Shown here: positions 62,282 through 64,000 of the stretch, piece after piece | Layout: each line of letters begins with the position of its first letter | Position numbering within the stretch: the stretch's first letter is position 1 | Assembly (NCBI GenBank): GCA_944391115.1 | Contig: CALXSJ010000001.1 | Coordinates: forward strand, 67,169-131,168 | DNA from: an uncultured Victivallales bacterium | Lineage (GTDB): Bacteria > Verrucomicrobiota > Lentisphaeria > Victivallales > UBA1829 | DNA length: 64,000 nucleotides | Direction: 5' to 3' | Made by a program: the position numbers and the translations under genes | Notes under the pieces: model-generated | Seen by the model: the letters and a program-made list of their open reading frames with translations, nothing else | Told to the model about the DNA's origin: nothing | Database searches by the model: none

Positions 62282-63031
62282 ATGGTTCAGTCTTTTTCCC
62301 GATGCATTGAAATTTTGAAAATCATTGCGGATTTTCCCGACGGGATCCGTCTTGCGGAGATTGCCAGAATTGCAAAACTGAATTATACGACGGTTTACAA
62401 TCTGGCGGGCTCCATGATGAAGAGCGGGCTGATTCTGCGGGGGAAAGACCGTGCCCTGTTTCTGGGACCGCTGGTGACGGAACTGCACCTCCGGCGGGAG
62501 CACGCGGAACTGATCCGTCATGCCCGGGGGCTGATGCGGGAACTGATTGCGGATTATCCGGCGGCGGGCCTAACTTATTCCCGCTTCACCGGGGGGGAGA
62601 TTACCGCTTTCCTGAACCGCCCGCACGGATGGATGGGGGAGATTCGCGAGGCAAAAAGCGTGCTGCCTCCGTATCAGACCGTGGCGGGGCTGGTTTTTCT
62701 CGCCTTTCTTCCGGAAAAGGAGGTGCGGACTCTCCGCGGGAATTTTCCGTTTGATTCGCGCAGTCTTGCCGCATGGGGATCGGAAGCGGCTCTGGATGGC
62801 GCTGTGAAGCTCTGCCGGGAACGGTCGTTTTCCCGTCTGCCGTTCGATTCTCCGGATATCTGCCGGGTCGCCGTCCCGCTGTTCTGCAAAGGCAGGCTCT
62901 CCGGGGCGTTGACATGCGCCTGTCCGAACCTGACGGGAAGCGGCGAACGGGAACTGCTCAAAAAACTGCGCGGGTTTACCGATGTGATTCTGGAGGAGCC
63001 GTCGCTGAACGGTTTTTTCCTTCAAGCGTAA
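62282..63031 (+). CDS. IclR family transcriptional regulator
   Basis: A 249-residue regulator. The N-terminal winged helix-turn-helix is SFSRCIEILKIIADFPDGIR and LAEIARIAKLNYTTVYNLAG (about 4-43), and the C-terminal GAF-like effector domain follows (PYQTVAGLVFLAF, CRVAVPLFCKGRLSGALTCA). Such regulators control sugar or aromatic acid breakdown genes. AAGG lies seven bases before ATG 62282; the in-frame TTG at 62264 lacks one. The next gene starts 27 bases on, so the regulator and the FAD oxidoreductase are probably one unit. Confidence 0.88.
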   Translation: MVQSFSRCIEILKIIADFPDGIRLAEIARIAKLNYTTVYNLAGSMMKSGLILRGKDRALFLGPLVTELHLRREHAELIRHARGLMRELIADYPAAGLTYSRFTGGEITAFLNRPHGWMGEIREAKSVLPPYQTVAGLVFLAFLPEKEVRTLRGNFPFDSRSLAAWGSEAALDGAVKLCRERSFSRLPFDSPDICRVAVPLFCKGRLSGALTCACPNLTGSGERELLKKLRGFTDVILEEPSLNGFFLQA

Positions 63032-63058
63032 AAATACTCAACAAAAAAGGGGTTTGCA

Positions 63059-64000
63059 ATGGATTTTTCTGCTGATTATGATGTGGCTGTCGTCGGAGGC
63101 GGCATTGCCGGAGCGGCCGCCGCGCTTCAGGCCGCAAGGTCCGGGAAGAAAACGGTTCTGATTGAGAAGACTGTTCTGCTCGGGGGACTCGCCACAAGCG
63201 GGCTCGTTTACATTTATCTTCCGCTCTGTGACGGCTGCGGGCATCAGGTGACATGCGGGATCAGCGAGGAACTGCTGCGGAACAGCCTGTCGTATGGTCC
63301 CGGTGAAATCCCCCCGAACTGGCGGCATGAGAAGAATGCCCCCGAGCGCAGACGTCTGATGTGCTGTTTTTCACCGGCTTCCTTCATGCTTTCGCTGGAG
63401 GAGTTTCTCCTGCGCGAAAATGTGGACATCTGGTATGATACGCTGGTCTGCGGCGTGGAATTGTCCGGCCGGCGTGTGAGCGCGCTGATTGTGGAAAACG
63501 AAAGCGGGCGCGGGCGGATTGCCGTAAAATCCGCCGTGGACGCCAGCGGAACGGCGGTCGTATTCCGCCGGGCCGGAATTCCGTGCCTGGATGCGGACAA
63601 TTACCTGACCATGTGGTCGATCCAGTATCAGGCGGATGCGGCGGGCGGCTTTTTCGGCGACAAGGTGTCTCTCAGCACCGTGACGGCCAGTTCCCTGGAT
63701 CTGGAAACGCATCTCACGGCGCCTCCGGAACTGCTGGAGCGCATGTACGGGAAACATGCCGAAGCGGAGTATCATGATCTCATTACCTATCGCGGTGTGA
63801 CGGGAAAATCCGTCTCGCGCTTTATCCTGGAGAGCCACAGGATTCTTCTGGAACTCTACAAGATGAAATATGAACAGGGAAAATACGGGCGCAAGGATTT
63901 CTATCCCCTCAAGCTGCCGCTGATGCCGCAGTTCCGCAAGATCTACTGCGTGGAAGGCGAATATGTGCTGCAGACCGGCGAAAATGCGAAATATTTCGAG
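63059..64000 (+). CDS. FAD-dependent oxidoreductase (partial, runs off the right edge)
   Basis: 314 residues are visible. The N-terminal dinucleotide fold is VAVVGGGIAGAAAALQAARS (about 9-28) with the acidic ribose residue in VLIEK, then LLGGLATSGLVYIYLPLCDG (about 40-59), the FAD_oxidored family block seen in many Planctomycetota and Lentisphaerota proteins. VDASGTAVVFRRAGIP (about 160-175) is the second FAD contact. Ribosome site AAGGGG lies seven bases upstream. These proteins are often linked to polysaccharide or sugar-acid breakdown; the substrate is unknown. The gene continues beyond 64000. Confidence 0.9.
   Translation, partial: MDFSADYDVAVVGGGIAGAAAALQAARSGKKTVLIEKTVLLGGLATSGLVYIYLPLCDGCGHQVTCGISEELLRNSLSYGPGEIPPNWRHEKNAPERRRLMCCFSPASFMLSLEEFLLRENVDIWYDTLVCGVELSGRRVSALIVENESGRGRIAVKSAVDASGTAVVFRRAGIPCLDADNYLTMWSIQYQADAAGGFFGDKVSLSTVTASSLDLETHLTAPPELLERMYGKHAEAEYHDLITYRGVTGKSVSRFILESHRILLELYKMKYEQGKYGRKDFYPLKLPLMPQFRKIYCVEGEYVLQTGENAKYFE

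Overview
The window is a chromosomal segment of about 55 percent GC from a Gram-negative bacterium, most probably of the Lentisphaerota (Victivallis-like). The best single clue is a prepilin-type secreted protein (59636-60577) with the [16 protein letters not shown] start, the [14 protein letters not shown] block and a C-terminal H-x9-DG motif, a family greatly expanded in Lentisphaerota and Planctomycetota. Outer-membrane-style lipoproteins, a GT9 heptosyltransferase, sigma-54 and an N-terminally zinc-ribboned Ser/Thr kinase fit the same assignment. The assignment comes from recognising families by eye, not from a search.

Layout. 1-2015: the end of an unknown gene and a minus-strand oxidoreductase pair. 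2016-3821: a mostly gene-free stretch with a CAU tRNA, one copy of a hairpin repeat, and a leader with a terminator-like hairpin. 3822-12439: a plus-strand surface-polysaccharide operon (four GT4 enzymes, two of them a tandem duplication, one GT9, a TupA-like ATP-grasp protein and an LTA-synthase-like phosphotransferase). 12698-25964: a minus-strand phage tail module (small structural proteins, tape measure, a Cys-rich repeat protein, a collagen-like fibre, a LamG protein, a holin-like protein and a lipoprotein) with no head, terminase, integrase or endolysin gene. Inside it sits an inverted plus-strand cassette (23067-24689) of two duplicated membrane proteins and a zinc-ribbon membrane protein.

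26288-50798 is mostly core: lipoprotein, YicC, a serine acetyltransferase fused to an M29-like aminopeptidase, YggS, tRNA-Arg, TrpB, a GT-C-like membrane protein, RpoN, then a signalling operon (metallo-beta-lactamase-fold protein, Ser/Thr kinase, pseudo-histidine kinase with intact receiver), QueC, citrate synthase, thioredoxin, an L,D-transpeptidase-like protein lacking its usual cysteine, AccA, an ArgA-like acetyltransferase, an AIG2 domain fused to a large unknown domain, glutamate racemase and a sodium:neurotransmitter-type symporter. 50950-54831 is a complete potABCD polyamine importer with 4-base overlaps throughout. 54948-64000 is catabolic or accessory: polysaccharide deacetylase, unknown protein, ketopantoate-reductase-like protein, MFS carrier, prepilin-like protein, small Cys/His-rich secreted protein, hydrolase, IclR regulator and the start of an FAD oxidoreductase.

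The strongest unexplained signals are: (1) an interspersed family of about 90-170 bp elements made of three to six small hairpins in a row, in two sequence classes that share a core and show compensatory changes between copies; (2) the tail-only phage module with its inverted cargo; (3) the AIG2-unknown fusion overlapping the glutamate racemase gene; (4) three enzymes with altered catalytic architecture (EpsC-M29 fusion, His-less histidine kinase, Cys-less L,D-transpeptidase); (5) a zinc-ribbon gene that seems to start at AUA behind a near-consensus promoter.
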